Made by a program: the position numbers and the translations under genes
Notes under the pieces: generated by a model
The model's database searches: none
Seen by the model: the letters and a program-made list of their open reading frames with translations, nothing else
Told to the model about the DNA's origin: nothing
From: an uncultured Eubacteriales bacterium
GTDB lineage: Bacteria; Bacillota; Clostridia; Lachnospirales; Lachnospiraceae
Reading direction: 5' to 3'
NCBI GenBank assembly: GCA_900319795.1
Contig: ONPU01000012.1
Coordinates: 28,195 to 92,194 of the forward strand
Length of the DNA stretch: 64,000 bases
Part shown: piece by piece, positions 40,513 to 50,410 of the stretch
Position numbering within the stretch: position 1 is the first letter of the stretch
Layout: each line of letters opens with the position of its first letter

Positions 40513-43476
40513 TCATTTCCGTGCCCGCAAAATGGTATACCCCGCTGCCGCCAATGAGCCGGCCGCAGCCATAAGCCAAAGGAGCATGTTCCTCCCGGCT
40601 TCGTCCCCGGTACTCGCGGCTTTCGTCGTATTCGGAGCGGCAGTCGGCTTCGCGCCATTGACCGATACGGTCGCCACGCTTGTCCCCGAAGGCGTCACCG
40701 TCGCGTTCGGATCGTTCGGATCCGGTGTGCCGGTTGTTCCGTCAGTCCTCACCGTCACGGTTCTCGTCGTTGAAGACTCTCCGTCGGAAGAGTCGGAGGA
40801 ATCAGATGATGTGGAGCCGCCGGTACTCACCGACACCGTTCTGGAGGAGCTGCCTGACGAACTTCCCGACGAACTCGATGAACTTCCCGACGAACTGCTC
40901 GACGAGTTCTTCTTCGAAGAAGATTTTTTCGACGAAGAGGATTTTTTAGTCGTTTTCCCCGTCTCGACAGCACCGGCTTCCACTCCGGTATCCGAACCCT
41001 GCGGAGCCTTTGTCGGAGCGACCTCTGCCTCGTCTACGCCCTGTTCCTGCTTATTTCCGTTGTTGGTTCCGTCCGAACTGTCCGTATTGCTGCCGGACCC
41101 GCCGATCACTTCACTTACATCGGCCATATACTTGGTCAGGTCAAAGTCGTCGTATACGATCAGCGGATTCGTGACCAATTTGGCAGTCGCCGCTTCCGGA
41201 TCGTCTCCAAGATAGATCTTCCCTTCATCCACGACAAAATCAATCGGTGTGATCGTCTTCCAATAATTATGTCTCGCGGTCGGCGTTTGCTCCTCGATCA
41301 GCCTATAATGCCCCGGCTCCAGCCAGAACGTTTCATCCTGCGTCTGTGTCTCCCAGATGATTGCCTCTCCGGTGACAGGGTCAATGGCAGTTTCATTTGC
41401 CTCCACATCGAGGATCGTTAACTGCGCGCCTCTTACATAGACCGTGGACTTCACGCCGTTGTTCGACTGAAGCTTCCGGACCGAAAGCTCCGCGGCTTCG
41501 GCTGTCTCCATCAGTTCATTGAGGACATAGAGTTCCGAATAGGACTCTTCGCCGTCGGCGCTGGTGTCGTATTTGACGTCGGCAACCTGAAGGCCGCCTT
41601 CGTCGACCACTTCAATCGTCACCGTATGGGCATCCGTATTGTAATAAATGCTTCCCGAAACCTTGTCGACGATATCCTCCGGCAAGACCTCCCGGATCAC
41701 CAGCTTGTATTCGCCAGCGCGATCAAAATATACTGCCCCAAAATTCACCGCCGGATCGCCGGCATCGACTTCAACAGTCGTCTGTGCAGGAAGCGTCATT
41801 CCCTCCTGGGCGGTGCCGCTTTCATTTGCCAGGGTAAATGCGAACCCCTCCAGCGGCCACTCCGTATCCCGCACAAGCTCTCCGGTCTTGGCGTCAATCA
41901 GCACTTTCATCACCGCCAATTCGACAAAGGCCCGTCCGTCAGTGCCTGTGCCGGTTCTGGTCACCGGCGTTTCCGCCAGTTTCTTTTTGGAAAATGCCGC
42001 CTCAAGCCCCTTCGGTGTCTTCGCGATAATTTCATCTGTTTCAGCCTGTTCTTCGTGCTCTAATGGTTCTCCGGCAGGCTGGATTTCTTCGGCAGGTTCT
42101 GATACGGGCTGGACTTCCTCAGCAGTTTTCGCTTCTGCAGAAGCCGGTGTCAGTCCCACCGTCTCTGCTTCTTTTGTATCTTCAGAAGGCTTAACATCTA
42201 CTGATGTCTCAGTTTCAGCAACATCTTCTGTCTCTTCAGCAACAGAAGCCGCTGCTTCAGCAATCTCAGTTGCTTCTTCAACAGCAGGCGCTTCTGCTTC
42301 CTCAGCAATCTCAGCAACTTCCTCAGCCGGCACCTCTTCCGCAGCCTCAGCCGCCTCCACCACCGGCACCTCCGCCTTATCCGAGCGGATCGCGAACACC
42401 GACGCTCCCGGCGCCACGAACGACACCTCGTCCTTTTCCACGTCGTCCAGTCCGTAAAGCCGTACTTTACACGAGATCTCCTCCGGCTCGATGTCGCTCA
42501 CCGCCGGGTCTTTGACCTTCATCGTGCTGTCATATTCCTTCCGGATGTTCTCATTGAACGGAAGATACATGACGGACACGTCCGCCTTCTCCATGACCTT
42601 GAGGTCGGCCAGCTGGTCTTCCTTAAAGGTAAATGCCACCTTCACCAGCCCGTCCTTCGGAAGCACCTCCACCATTTTCGTAAATAAGCCCACTTTCACC
42701 GGCACCGCAATGACCACATCGTAGAGCAGTGTATTTTCCGCACAGTAATACGGCACTTCCATGCGGCGAAGCACTTCTTCGTATGTGATTGTCTCCTCTT
42801 CCTCCGGTGCGATCAGGGCGCTGTCCCAGGCTTCGTACATGTTCAGGGCTTCGATATATTTGTCAAAATAATAGGATTTGTCGTTTTTCCTGACAGGACG
42901 AATGATCAGCTGTGCGTCCTCAGGGACCGCGTCCTCGTTCTGAAGCATCAGCTTTACGGAGATCTTCTTATTTTCAAATGTAAGCGTCCGGAACTTCCTG
43001 TCATCGGGAAATGCCTCCGCCAGATGCGTTTCCGCCTGTCCCGAAGCATCGAGTTCATCCGCTTCCCCTTCCGGAGAATCGGAAATGTCTTCCTCTGAAA
43101 ACTCCTCCCCGTCCGGAACTTCGCCTTCCTCAACAGTGCCGACCTCAACGCTGCTTCCCGAATCAGGCACTTCCGTACTGATCTCCTCGGACAGTTCTGA
43201 TGATTCCGGGTTTTCCACGTAAGATTCCGAAGATGCATCCGATGAAGATGTGCCGGACTCTTCCGATGAAGAGTAGCCGTACTCCTCGGACAGAGTCTGA
43301 CTTCCGGAAGAATCTTCTGACGTTCCTTCCGACAGAACGGACTCCTCCGGCACCTCCTCAGGAACTTCCACAACCTCCTCCGCGAACACACTAAAAGCAC
43401 CCGGCACGAACATCGTCCCGAGAAGCGTCAGTGTGATGAGGCATGCGAGCCATTTTTTCATATTTCCGAAATTCAT
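40513..43476 (-). CDS. Wall-anchored pilin-like surface protein
   Basis: A 987-aa protein. The signal peptide ends FSVFAEE; an alternative start is 15 bp downstream. A Ser/Glu-rich stalk follows to about residue 155. A domain shared with the adhesin at 50403-54776 follows (to about 385; compare AENTLLYDVVIAVP with YNTVLYDIAFLEP). Then come an acidic Ala/Glu linker (about 385-520) and a pilin isopeptide-linkage (FctA/Spy0128-like) domain (about 540-670, FAFTLANESG, YKLVIREV). A Cna-B-like domain, a Ser-rich low-complexity stretch and a sortase-type tail (ASTGDEAG, hydrophobic helix, RARK) complete it. No sortase gene is in the window. Probably displayed on the surface. Confidence 0.82.
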   Translation of the reverse strand: MNFGNMKKWLACLITLTLLGTMFVPGAFSVFAEEVVEVPEEVPEESVLSEGTSEDSSGSQTLSEEYGYSSSEESGTSSSDASSESYVENPESSELSEEISTEVPDSGSSVEVGTVEEGEVPDGEEFSEEDISDSPEGEADELDASGQAETHLAEAFPDDRKFRTLTFENKKISVKLMLQNEDAVPEDAQLIIRPVRKNDKSYYFDKYIEALNMYEAWDSALIAPEEEETITYEEVLRRMEVPYYCAENTLLYDVVIAVPVKVGLFTKMVEVLPKDGLVKVAFTFKEDQLADLKVMEKADVSVMYLPFNENIRKEYDSTMKVKDPAVSDIEPEEISCKVRLYGLDDVEKDEVSFVAPGASVFAIRSDKAEVPVVEAAEAAEEVPAEEVAEIAEEAEAPAVEEATEIAEAAASVAEETEDVAETETSVDVKPSEDTKEAETVGLTPASAEAKTAEEVQPVSEPAEEIQPAGEPLEHEEQAETDEIIAKTPKGLEAAFSKKKLAETPVTRTGTGTDGRAFVELAVMKVLIDAKTGELVRDTEWPLEGFAFTLANESGTAQEGMTLPAQTTVEVDAGDPAVNFGAVYFDRAGEYKLVIREVLPEDIVDKVSGSIYYNTDAHTVTIEVVDEGGLQVADVKYDTSADGEESYSELYVLNELMETAEAAELSVRKLQSNNGVKSTVYVRGAQLTILDVEANETAIDPVTGEAIIWETQTQDETFWLEPGHYRLIEEQTPTARHNYWKTITPIDFVVDEGKIYLGDDPEAATAKLVTNPLIVYDDFDLTKYMADVSEVIGGSGSNTDSSDGTNNGNKQEQGVDEAEVAPTKAPQGSDTGVEAGAVETGKTTKKSSSSKKSSSKKNSSSSSSGSSSSSSGSSSGSSSRTVSVSTGGSTSSDSSDSSDGESSTTRTVTVRTDGTTGTPDPNDPNATVTPSGTSVATVSVNGAKPTAAPNTTKAASTGDEAGRNMLLWLMAAAGSLAAAGYTILRARK

Positions 43477-43553
43477 GATTTATTGATTACAATAATTCCC
43501 CTAATCATACATAGTTATTCTACACTTTCTATCTGTCAAATACAAGAAAAACA

Positions 43554-43581
43554 AAAGAGGCAGGTCACCCTGCCCCTTTTG
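43554..43581 (-). terminator. Terminator of the giant adhesin
   Basis: AAAAGGGGCAGG-gtga-CCTGCCTCTTTT, then TGTTTTTCTTG on the minus strand, 22 bp after the stop codon. Confidence 0.85.
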
Positions 43582-43602
43582 CTGTTACTGTTTATAAGCT
43601 TT

Positions 43603-46600
43603 TCAGCCCTTTCTGCGTTTCTTTTCTTCAAGCATCAGATAGAGAATCGCGATTGCCGCTGCGGCTGCTGCCGAAAGCGGAAGTGCTGCGTTGTTTGTAT
43701 CCGCTGTCTTCGCTCCGCTCGATCTTGTGCTTGTCGTTGTGCCTCCGGTCGTTCTCGTCGTCGTGGTAGACGTCGTAGACTTCTTCGTACTGCTGTCCTT
43801 GGCTTTCTTCGTGTCTCCGTCGTTGTTCTCTTCGTGATCGTCATCCGGAGTCGTGCCGCCGTGCTGCTTGTCGCTGTCGTCTCCGCTGCCCGAATCCTCG
43901 GTCGGCTTATCCTGCATCGTCAGCTCTGTGATCTGGTCAACCGGGCTGCCGTTTACGAGGGTGATGACGCCATTTTCAACTGTAAATGTAATGCTTTCCG
44001 CTACATCGAATCCGTCCGGAGCAGTGATTTCGGTAAATGTATACTCTCCGTCCTTCATTCCGACAATGTCATGCGGATTTCCGTCGGATGTCCAGGTTTC
44101 GATTGTCTCGCCGTTCGCATCCGTAATTACCAGTTCTGCGCCGATGAGGTCGACACCGCCCATATCCGTCTTTCTGAAGCTGATGGTGGACAGTGCGTCT
44201 TCGATGAGGAGCGCGCCGCCTTCGACAACCTTGTCGCCGGAGGTGACATTGCCCTTCTCATCGATCACGAATTCCGTTTCCGATGCGATTGTGTAGCCGT
44301 CCGGAGCGACCGTTTCCTTGAGGACATAGGTCTTGCCCGGTGTCAGGCCTTCAATCACCTTCGGTGTGGTGCCGGATACCCATTCCAGTTTCTCCTTGAC
44401 CTGTCCGTCGCCCTTGTCCACGACTTCTCCGGTCTCCTTGTCGATAATCTGGATCGTTGCGCCCGGCAGCTCTTCTTCACCGCCGACGGCCTTCTTGCTG
44501 ATCGTGACCTTCGTATAAGCGTCTTCCATCCTTACAACACCGTTCTTGGCATCTTCGGATTCGACCACCTTGCCGTCTTTGATTTCAAAGATGATGCTTT
44601 CCGCTACTACATAACCGTCCGGGGCTGTTTCCTCAGTCAGCTTGTACTTGCCGTCCTTCAGGCCTTCGACGATCCACTGGCTCTTGCCGTCCGTCTTGTG
44701 CTCGCCGATCTTTTCGCCCTTGATGGTCGTTACTTCCTTGTCGTCTTCGGTCGTGATCTTCAGTACCGCATCCGGGATTTCCGGTCCGCCGCCAACAGCT
44801 GTCTTGCTGATGGTGACCTTGGAGTACTCATCCTTCATGGTCAGTTCCGTGATCTCTTCGACCTTCTGACCATTGACCTTCACGACGACGCCGTTTTCGA
44901 CCTCGAAGCTGATGCTTTCAGCTACTGCGTATCCATCCGGTGCTGTTGTTTCCGTGAAGATGTACTCGCCGTCCTTCAGGCCTGTGATCTTGTGCTCGCT
45001 TCCGTCGCTCGTCCAGCCTTCGACTTCCTTGCCGTTGATATCCTTGACCGGGTTGCCGTCCTTATCCGTAATGGACAGGTCCGCGCCGATCAGGTCTTCG
45101 CCGCCCATGTCGGTCTTGCTGAAGCTGATGGTCGACAGGTCATCTTCGATCAGGAGAGCGCCGTTTTCAACATTCTTTTCTCCGGCAGTCACATTGCCCT
45201 TCTCATCAATCTTGAAAATGGTTTCCGAAGCAATCGTATACCCATCCGGAGCAACCGTCTCTTTGAGGACATATTCGACACCGGTCTTAAGGCCTTCGAT
45301 CGTCTTTTCTTCCTTGCCGGAAGTCCATTCGAGCTTCTCGATCTTGTCGCCCTTCTTCAGCTCTACGACCTTGCCGGTTTCCTTATTCAGGATCTGGATC
45401 GTCGCGCCTTCGAGCTCGTCTTCGCCGCCGACTGCCTTCTTGCTGACGGTGATCTTCGTCTGCTCGTCCTTCATGGTCAGTTCTGTGATCTCTTCGACCT
45501 TCTGACCATTGACCTTCACGACAACACCGTTTTCAACCTCGAAGCTGATGCTTTCAGCTACCATGTAGCCATCCGGAGCGGTTGTTTCTGTGAAGATGTA
45601 CTCTCCGTCCTTCAGGCCCGTAATCTTATGCTCGCTGCCGTCGCTTGTCCAGCTTGCGACTTCCTTGCCGTTGATGTCCTTGACCGCGTTTCCGCTCTTA
45701 TCCGTAATGGACAGCTTTGCGCCGATCAGGTCTTCGCCGCCCATGTCGGTCTTGCTGAAGCTGATGGTCGACAGGGCGTCTTCGATGAGGAGCGCGCCAT
45801 TTTCAACCTTCTTTTCTCCGGCAGTCACGTTGCCCTTGGTGTCAATCGTAAATGTCGTTTCCGATGCGATCGTATATCCATCAGGAGCAACTGTCTCTTT
45901 GAGGACGTATTCGACGCCGGTCTTAAGGCCTTCGATCGTCTTTTCTTCCTTGCCGGAAGTCCATTCGAGTGTCTCGAACTTGTCACCCTTCTTTAGTTTC
46001 ACGACCTCGCCGGTCTTCTTGTCCAGGATCTGGATCGTCGCGCCTTCGAGTTCCTCTTCGCCGCCGACTGCCTTCTTGCTGACCGTAATCTTCGTCAGAG
46101 CATCTTCTACGAGAAGCACGCCGTCTTCCGTTGTCTTTCCGGTCGTTGTCACCTTGCCGGTTTCATCAATCGTAAATGTCGTATCCGTCGCAATCGTATA
46201 TCCGTCCGGAGCGACCGTTTCACGGAGCGTATAGGTGACGCCTGTCAGGAGGCCTTCAATCAGCTCGACGCCTTCGTTCACATCCTTGGTCGCTTCGTCG
46301 TCAGCCTTGGATGTCCACTCTTTGACGACTTTATTTTCATTATCCAGAATCTGAATGGTCGCGCCGGCTACTTCTTCGCTGCCCGCGATGTCGACCTTGG
46401 AGACGCGAACCTTTGTCTTGTCATCCTTAATGAGGATGTGTCCGCCTTCCACCTTTTCGCCGAGTACGCTGACAGAGCCGTCCGCGTTCAGCGTGAAGAT
46501 CGTATCTGCCGCAATCGTGCAGCCTGCCGGAGCCACTGTCTCACGCAGGATATAGGTCTCGCGTGCCTTGAGGCCGGTGATCACCTTCGGCTGGCCGTTG

Positions 46601-49600
46601 GATGTCCACGCAACTGCCTTTCCATCCAGAACGACTGCATTTTCATCCGCATCCAACAGTTCGATGCGTGCGCCGCTCAGCTCTTCACTGCCTGTGATGT
46701 CGGTCTTCGATACCTTCACCTCAGTCTTGCTGTCCTCAACGAGGATCGTAGCAACGCCATTGTTATCAACTGTCTTCTTTGCGTCTGTTGTTACATTATT
46801 GTTCTTGTCAAGCTTAAATTCGATGTCGGTCGTTACAGCATATCCGTTCGGAGCGACTGTCTCGCGCAGGATGTACGTCTGATCTACCAGAAGGCCGGTA
46901 ATCGTCTCAGCCTCTGTGCCGGATACCCAGCGTTTGATCAGCTCATCCTGGCCGTTTTCGCCCTTCTTGAGCAGCTGCATCCTCGCGCCTTCAATTTCAG
47001 CTCCGTCAGCGACATCGGTCTTGGAAATCTTGACCGTCGTAAGAGCATCTTCAATCAGGAGCGCATTGCCTTCTACCGCCCTGCCGTTAATCTTCACATT
47101 GCCCTTCTCATCAAGCGTGAACTTGATATCCGTAGCAACTGCGTAACCGGCCGGTGCAACCGTTTCACGGAGTGTGTACTCCTCGCCGGTCTTAAGGCCC
47201 TTGATCGTCTTTTCGGTATTTCCGGAAGTCCACTCGAGCCTCTCACCGGCTGCTGTCGTAACGATCTGATCGTTCTTGTCCAAAATGACGATCTTAGCGC
47301 CCGGGAGCTCCTTGCTTCCTGCAACGGCCTTCTTGGAGACCGTAATTTCGGTCATCGCGTCCTCGATGAGGATAATGCCATCCTGCATCTTCGAACCTGT
47401 TACTGTGACCTTGCCCTTTTCATCAATTGTAAATGTCGTCGCCGTCGCAATCTCATACCCATCCGGAGCCACAAGCTCGGTCATGGTATAAGTCTCGCCT
47501 GTGAGGAGGCCCTTGATCTCGTGGACTGCTTCATTGACATCAGTGGTTGTCTCGTCATCGGCAACAGATGGCCAGCTGTCTGCCAGATTGCCCTGAGAAT
47601 CTCTGACTTCAATCGTTGCTCCGACAAGCTCTTTGCCTCCGACGATATCCACCTTGGAGACCTTCACCACCGTCTTCGCGTCTTCGACCAGGAGGACGGT
47701 CTTGCCATCCTGATCCTTGCTGGACGCGTTGATGACTGTCACCGTTCCGTCAGATTCAATTGTAAATGTAGTATCCGTCGCAAGCGTATACGTAGCCGGA
47801 GCGATCGTCTCATGCAGCGTATAAACCACGCCGGTCTTCAGGCCCGTGACGACGTGAGCTTCATCTGTCGATGTCCACTCTGCCTTCTCGCCCTTGAGGT
47901 CTTTCGCGACATCGCCTGCCGCATCGAGGATCTGGATATGAGCACCCGGGATCTCCTTGCCGCCGTCCACATCGACTTTGGAAATGGAAACCGTCGTCGG
48001 CGCGTCATTTACCAGAATGGTACCGTCGTCTGTCTTGGAGCCCTGTGTAACAGTTACAGTGCCGTCTTTTTCAATCTTGAACTTCGTGTCGCTTGTAATG
48101 GTATAGCCATCCGGAGCCGTTGTCTCACGAAGGATATACTCTACTTCGCTCTTCAGTCCTTCGATTGTCTTTGCTTTGTCTGTGGATGTCCACTCGACCT
48201 TCTTGCCGTCAATCTCGACGACGCTTTCCGTGCCTTCCTTATCCACAGTCAGGATCTGGAGCTTCGCTCCTGGAAGTTCCTCTTCACCGCCGGTAATGTC
48301 GCGCTTCGACACCGTCACAGATGTCTTCGCGTCCTTGACAAGCATCACGCCGTCAGAGGTAACAGTACCTGCATATGTAACCTTACCGTTCTTATCAAGC
48401 TTGAACGCTGTATCCGTTGTGACCGCATAGCCGTCCGGAGCGACAGTCTCACGAAGGACATAGTCGACACCCGTCTTCAGGCCTTCATATTCATGGATTG
48501 CTTCGTTGACGTCCAGAGTGCTCTTGTCATCAACCTGAGATCTCCATGTTTCAATAATCTTCTCTTCAATGACAACACCTGTCTGTGCGTCTTTCACCAT
48601 TTCGACGATCTGCAGCGTCGCGCCCGGGATCTCTTTCTCGCCGGTGATGTCGGTCTTGCTGACCTTGACCTTGGTGCGAGCATCCTGCATGGTCACTACG
48701 CCATCCTTGGCATCCTTAGACTCAACCAGCTTGCCGTCCTTGATTTCAAATGTGATGCTTTCCGCTACCACATATCCGTCCGGGGCTGTCTCTTCCACCA
48801 GCTTGTACTTGCCGTCCTTCAGGCCTTCTACCGTCCACTGGCTCTGGCCGTCCGTCGTATGAGGCGCAATCTTATCGCCCTTGACGTTTGTGACTTCCTT
48901 GCCGTCTTCGGTTGTGATCTTCAGGACCGCGTCCGCGATTTCAGCGCCGCCGCCTACTGCGGTCTTGCTGATGTTAACCGTTGAGTACGCGTCTTCCATC
49001 TTCACGACGCCATTCTTCGCGTCTTCGGACTCAACCAGCTTACCGTCCTTGATTTCAAACGTGATGCTTTCCGCTGCCACATATCCGTCCGGGGCTGTCT
49101 CTTCCACCAGCTTGTATGTGCCGTCCTTCAGGCCTTCTACCGTCCACTGGCTCTGGCCGTCCGTCGTATGAGGCGCAATCTTCTCGCCCTTGACGTTTGT
49201 GACTTCCTTGCCGTCTGCGGTTGTGATCTTCAGGACCGCGTCCGCGATTTCAGCGCCGCCGCCTACTGCGGTCTTGCTGATGTTAACCGTTGAGTACGCG
49301 TCTACCATCTTCACGACGCCATTCTTCGCATCCTCAGACTCAACCAGCTTGCCGTCCTTGATTTCAAATGTGATGCTTTCCGCTACCACATAGCCGTCCG
49401 GGGCTGTCTCTTCCACCAGCTTATATTTGCCGTCCTTCAGGCCTTCCACGACCCACTGGCTCTGGCCGTCCGTCTTGTGTTCTTTGAGCGTCTCGCCCTT
49501 GACCGTCGTGACTTCCTGACCATCCTCAGTTGTGATCTTCAGGACCGCGTCCGCGATTTCGGCTCCGCCGCCTACTGCAGTCTTGCTGATCTTGACCGTT

Positions 49601-49983
49601 GAGTATGCGTCTACCATCTTCACGACGCCATTCTTCGCGTCTTCAGACTCGACCAGCTTACCGTCCTTGATTTCAAATGTAATGGTCTCGGCAATCTCGT
49701 AGCCTTCCGGAGCACTCGCCTCTGTCAGTGTATAAGTACCATCCGTCAGACCGGTTATTTCATGAACAGCTCCGTCAGATGTCCAGCTGTCAACTGCCTC
49801 ATCCTGGCCTTCCTTCGTGACGGTCAGTTTTGCGCCTGCCAGCTCAGTACCTGCTCCTGCATCGACCTTGCTGATCTTGACATCCGTCTTCTTCAGAGCA
49901 TCCTGCATCGTAACAACGCCGTTCGAAGCATTCTCGCCGTCTACCAGCTTGCCGTCCTCAATTGTGAACTCAATGCTCTCAGC
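43603..49983 (-). CDS. Giant SpaA-repeat adhesin, C-terminal fragment (19 repeats)
   Basis: 2126 codons in frame without a supported start; the first ATG is at 49908, inside a repeat. About 19 Cna-B/SpaA repeats of roughly 100 aa share ISKxxxGGxELxGAxL, xxWTSxxxxKxIxGL, then YxLxExxAPDGY. Lys, Asp and Glu at these places would form intramolecular isopeptide bonds that stiffen the stalk. A Thr/Ser-rich segment, the sortase-type motif AKTADTNNA, a hydrophobic helix and KKRRKG end it. It is the distal part of one gene with 49979-50410 and 50403-54776. The frame breaks at 49983 with loss of roughly 65 residues of one repeat. Confidence 0.82.
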   Translation of the reverse strand, partial: AESIEFTIEDGKLVDGENASNGVVTMQDALKKTDVKISKVDAGAGTELAGAKLTVTKEGQDEAVDSWTSDGAVHEITGLTDGTYTLTEASAPEGYEIAETITFEIKDGKLVESEDAKNGVVKMVDAYSTVKISKTAVGGGAEIADAVLKITTEDGQEVTTVKGETLKEHKTDGQSQWVVEGLKDGKYKLVEETAPDGYVVAESITFEIKDGKLVESEDAKNGVVKMVDAYSTVNISKTAVGGGAEIADAVLKITTADGKEVTNVKGEKIAPHTTDGQSQWTVEGLKDGTYKLVEETAPDGYVAAESITFEIKDGKLVESEDAKNGVVKMEDAYSTVNISKTAVGGGAEIADAVLKITTEDGKEVTNVKGDKIAPHTTDGQSQWTVEGLKDGKYKLVEETAPDGYVVAESITFEIKDGKLVESKDAKDGVVTMQDARTKVKVSKTDITGEKEIPGATLQIVEMVKDAQTGVVIEEKIIETWRSQVDDKSTLDVNEAIHEYEGLKTGVDYVLRETVAPDGYAVTTDTAFKLDKNGKVTYAGTVTSDGVMLVKDAKTSVTVSKRDITGGEEELPGAKLQILTVDKEGTESVVEIDGKKVEWTSTDKAKTIEGLKSEVEYILRETTAPDGYTITSDTKFKIEKDGTVTVTQGSKTDDGTILVNDAPTTVSISKVDVDGGKEIPGAHIQILDAAGDVAKDLKGEKAEWTSTDEAHVVTGLKTGVVYTLHETIAPATYTLATDTTFTIESDGTVTVINASSKDQDGKTVLLVEDAKTVVKVSKVDIVGGKELVGATIEVRDSQGNLADSWPSVADDETTTDVNEAVHEIKGLLTGETYTMTELVAPDGYEIATATTFTIDEKGKVTVTGSKMQDGIILIEDAMTEITVSKKAVAGSKELPGAKIVILDKNDQIVTTAAGERLEWTSGNTEKTIKGLKTGEEYTLRETVAPAGYAVATDIKFTLDEKGNVKINGRAVEGNALLIEDALTTVKISKTDVADGAEIEGARMQLLKKGENGQDELIKRWVSGTEAETITGLLVDQTYILRETVAPNGYAVTTDIEFKLDKNNNVTTDAKKTVDNNGVATILVEDSKTEVKVSKTDITGSEELSGARIELLDADENAVVLDGKAVAWTSNGQPKVITGLKARETYILRETVAPAGCTIAADTIFTLNADGSVSVLGEKVEGGHILIKDDKTKVRVSKVDIAGSEEVAGATIQILDNENKVVKEWTSKADDEATKDVNEGVELIEGLLTGVTYTLRETVAPDGYTIATDTTFTIDETGKVTTTGKTTEDGVLLVEDALTKITVSKKAVGGEEELEGATIQILDKKTGEVVKLKKGDKFETLEWTSGKEEKTIEGLKTGVEYVLKETVAPDGYTIASETTFTIDTKGNVTAGEKKVENGALLIEDALSTISFSKTDMGGEDLIGAKLSITDKSGNAVKDINGKEVASWTSDGSEHKITGLKDGEYIFTETTAPDGYMVAESISFEVENGVVVKVNGQKVEEITELTMKDEQTKITVSKKAVGGEDELEGATIQILNKETGKVVELKKGDKIEKLEWTSGKEEKTIEGLKTGVEYVLKETVAPDGYTIASETIFKIDEKGNVTAGEKNVENGALLIEDDLSTISFSKTDMGGEDLIGADLSITDKDGNPVKDINGKEVEGWTSDGSEHKITGLKDGEYIFTETTAPDGYAVAESISFEVENGVVVKVNGQKVEEITELTMKDEYSKVTISKTAVGGGPEIPDAVLKITTEDDKEVTTIKGEKIGEHKTDGKSQWIVEGLKDGKYKLTEETAPDGYVVAESIIFEIKDGKVVESEDAKNGVVRMEDAYTKVTISKKAVGGEEELPGATIQIIDKETGEVVDKGDGQVKEKLEWVSGTTPKVIEGLTPGKTYVLKETVAPDGYTIASETEFVIDEKGNVTSGDKVVEGGALLIEDALSTISFRKTDMGGVDLIGAELVITDANGETIETWTSDGNPHDIVGMKDGEYTFTEITAPDGFDVAESITFTVENGVITLVNGSPVDQITELTMQDKPTEDSGSGDDSDKQHGGTTPDDDHEENNDGDTKKAKDSSTKKSTTSTTTTRTTGGTTTSTRSSGAKTADTNNAALPLSAAAAAAIAILYLMLEEKKRRKG

Positions 49984-50410
49984 TAAGTACCTGCTTGCTG
50001 ATGGATACGCCGCCCGTGTACAGCTCGTCCGCCATCTTGACTACGCCGTCAACGATAGCGTCGTTGCCTTCCTCGACCAGCTTGCCGTCCTTGATGACAA
50101 ATGTGATCGACTCCGCCTTCTGATAGCCGTCCGGTGCGCTCAGCTCTGTCAGAGTATAAGTACCGTCCGTAAGGCCTGCTACCGTGTGAACAGTTCCGTC
50201 GGATGTCCAGCTGTCAACTGCCTCATCCTGACCTTCCTTCGTGACGGTCAGTGCAGCACCTGCTAGCTCAGTGCCCTGACCTGCTTCGACCTTGCTGATC
50301 TGAACGTCAGTCTTCTTCAGAGCATCCTGCATCGTAACAACGCCGTTCGAAGCATTCTCGCCGTCTACCAGCTTGCCGTCCTCAATTGTGAACTCAATGC
50401 TCTCAGCTTG
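49979..50410 (-). pseudogene. Giant adhesin, middle fragment in shifted frame
   Basis: 144 codons of SpaA repeat (QAESIEFTIEDGKLVDGENA, then ISKVEAGQGTELAGAAL, and VSISKQVL at the end). It is out of frame with both flanking parts by +1. Both ends abut the same AGCTGAGAGCATTGAG sequence, which also creates the TGA stop. It has no start or ribosome binding site of its own, so it is a broken piece of the adhesin or an assembly artefact. Confidence 0.75.

Noticed and set aside
43483-48984. Very long open frames (837 and 848 codons) antisense to the adhesin repeats
   Set aside because: Produced by the periodic SpaA repeat codons; composition is repetitive without signal peptide, domain or ribosome binding site.
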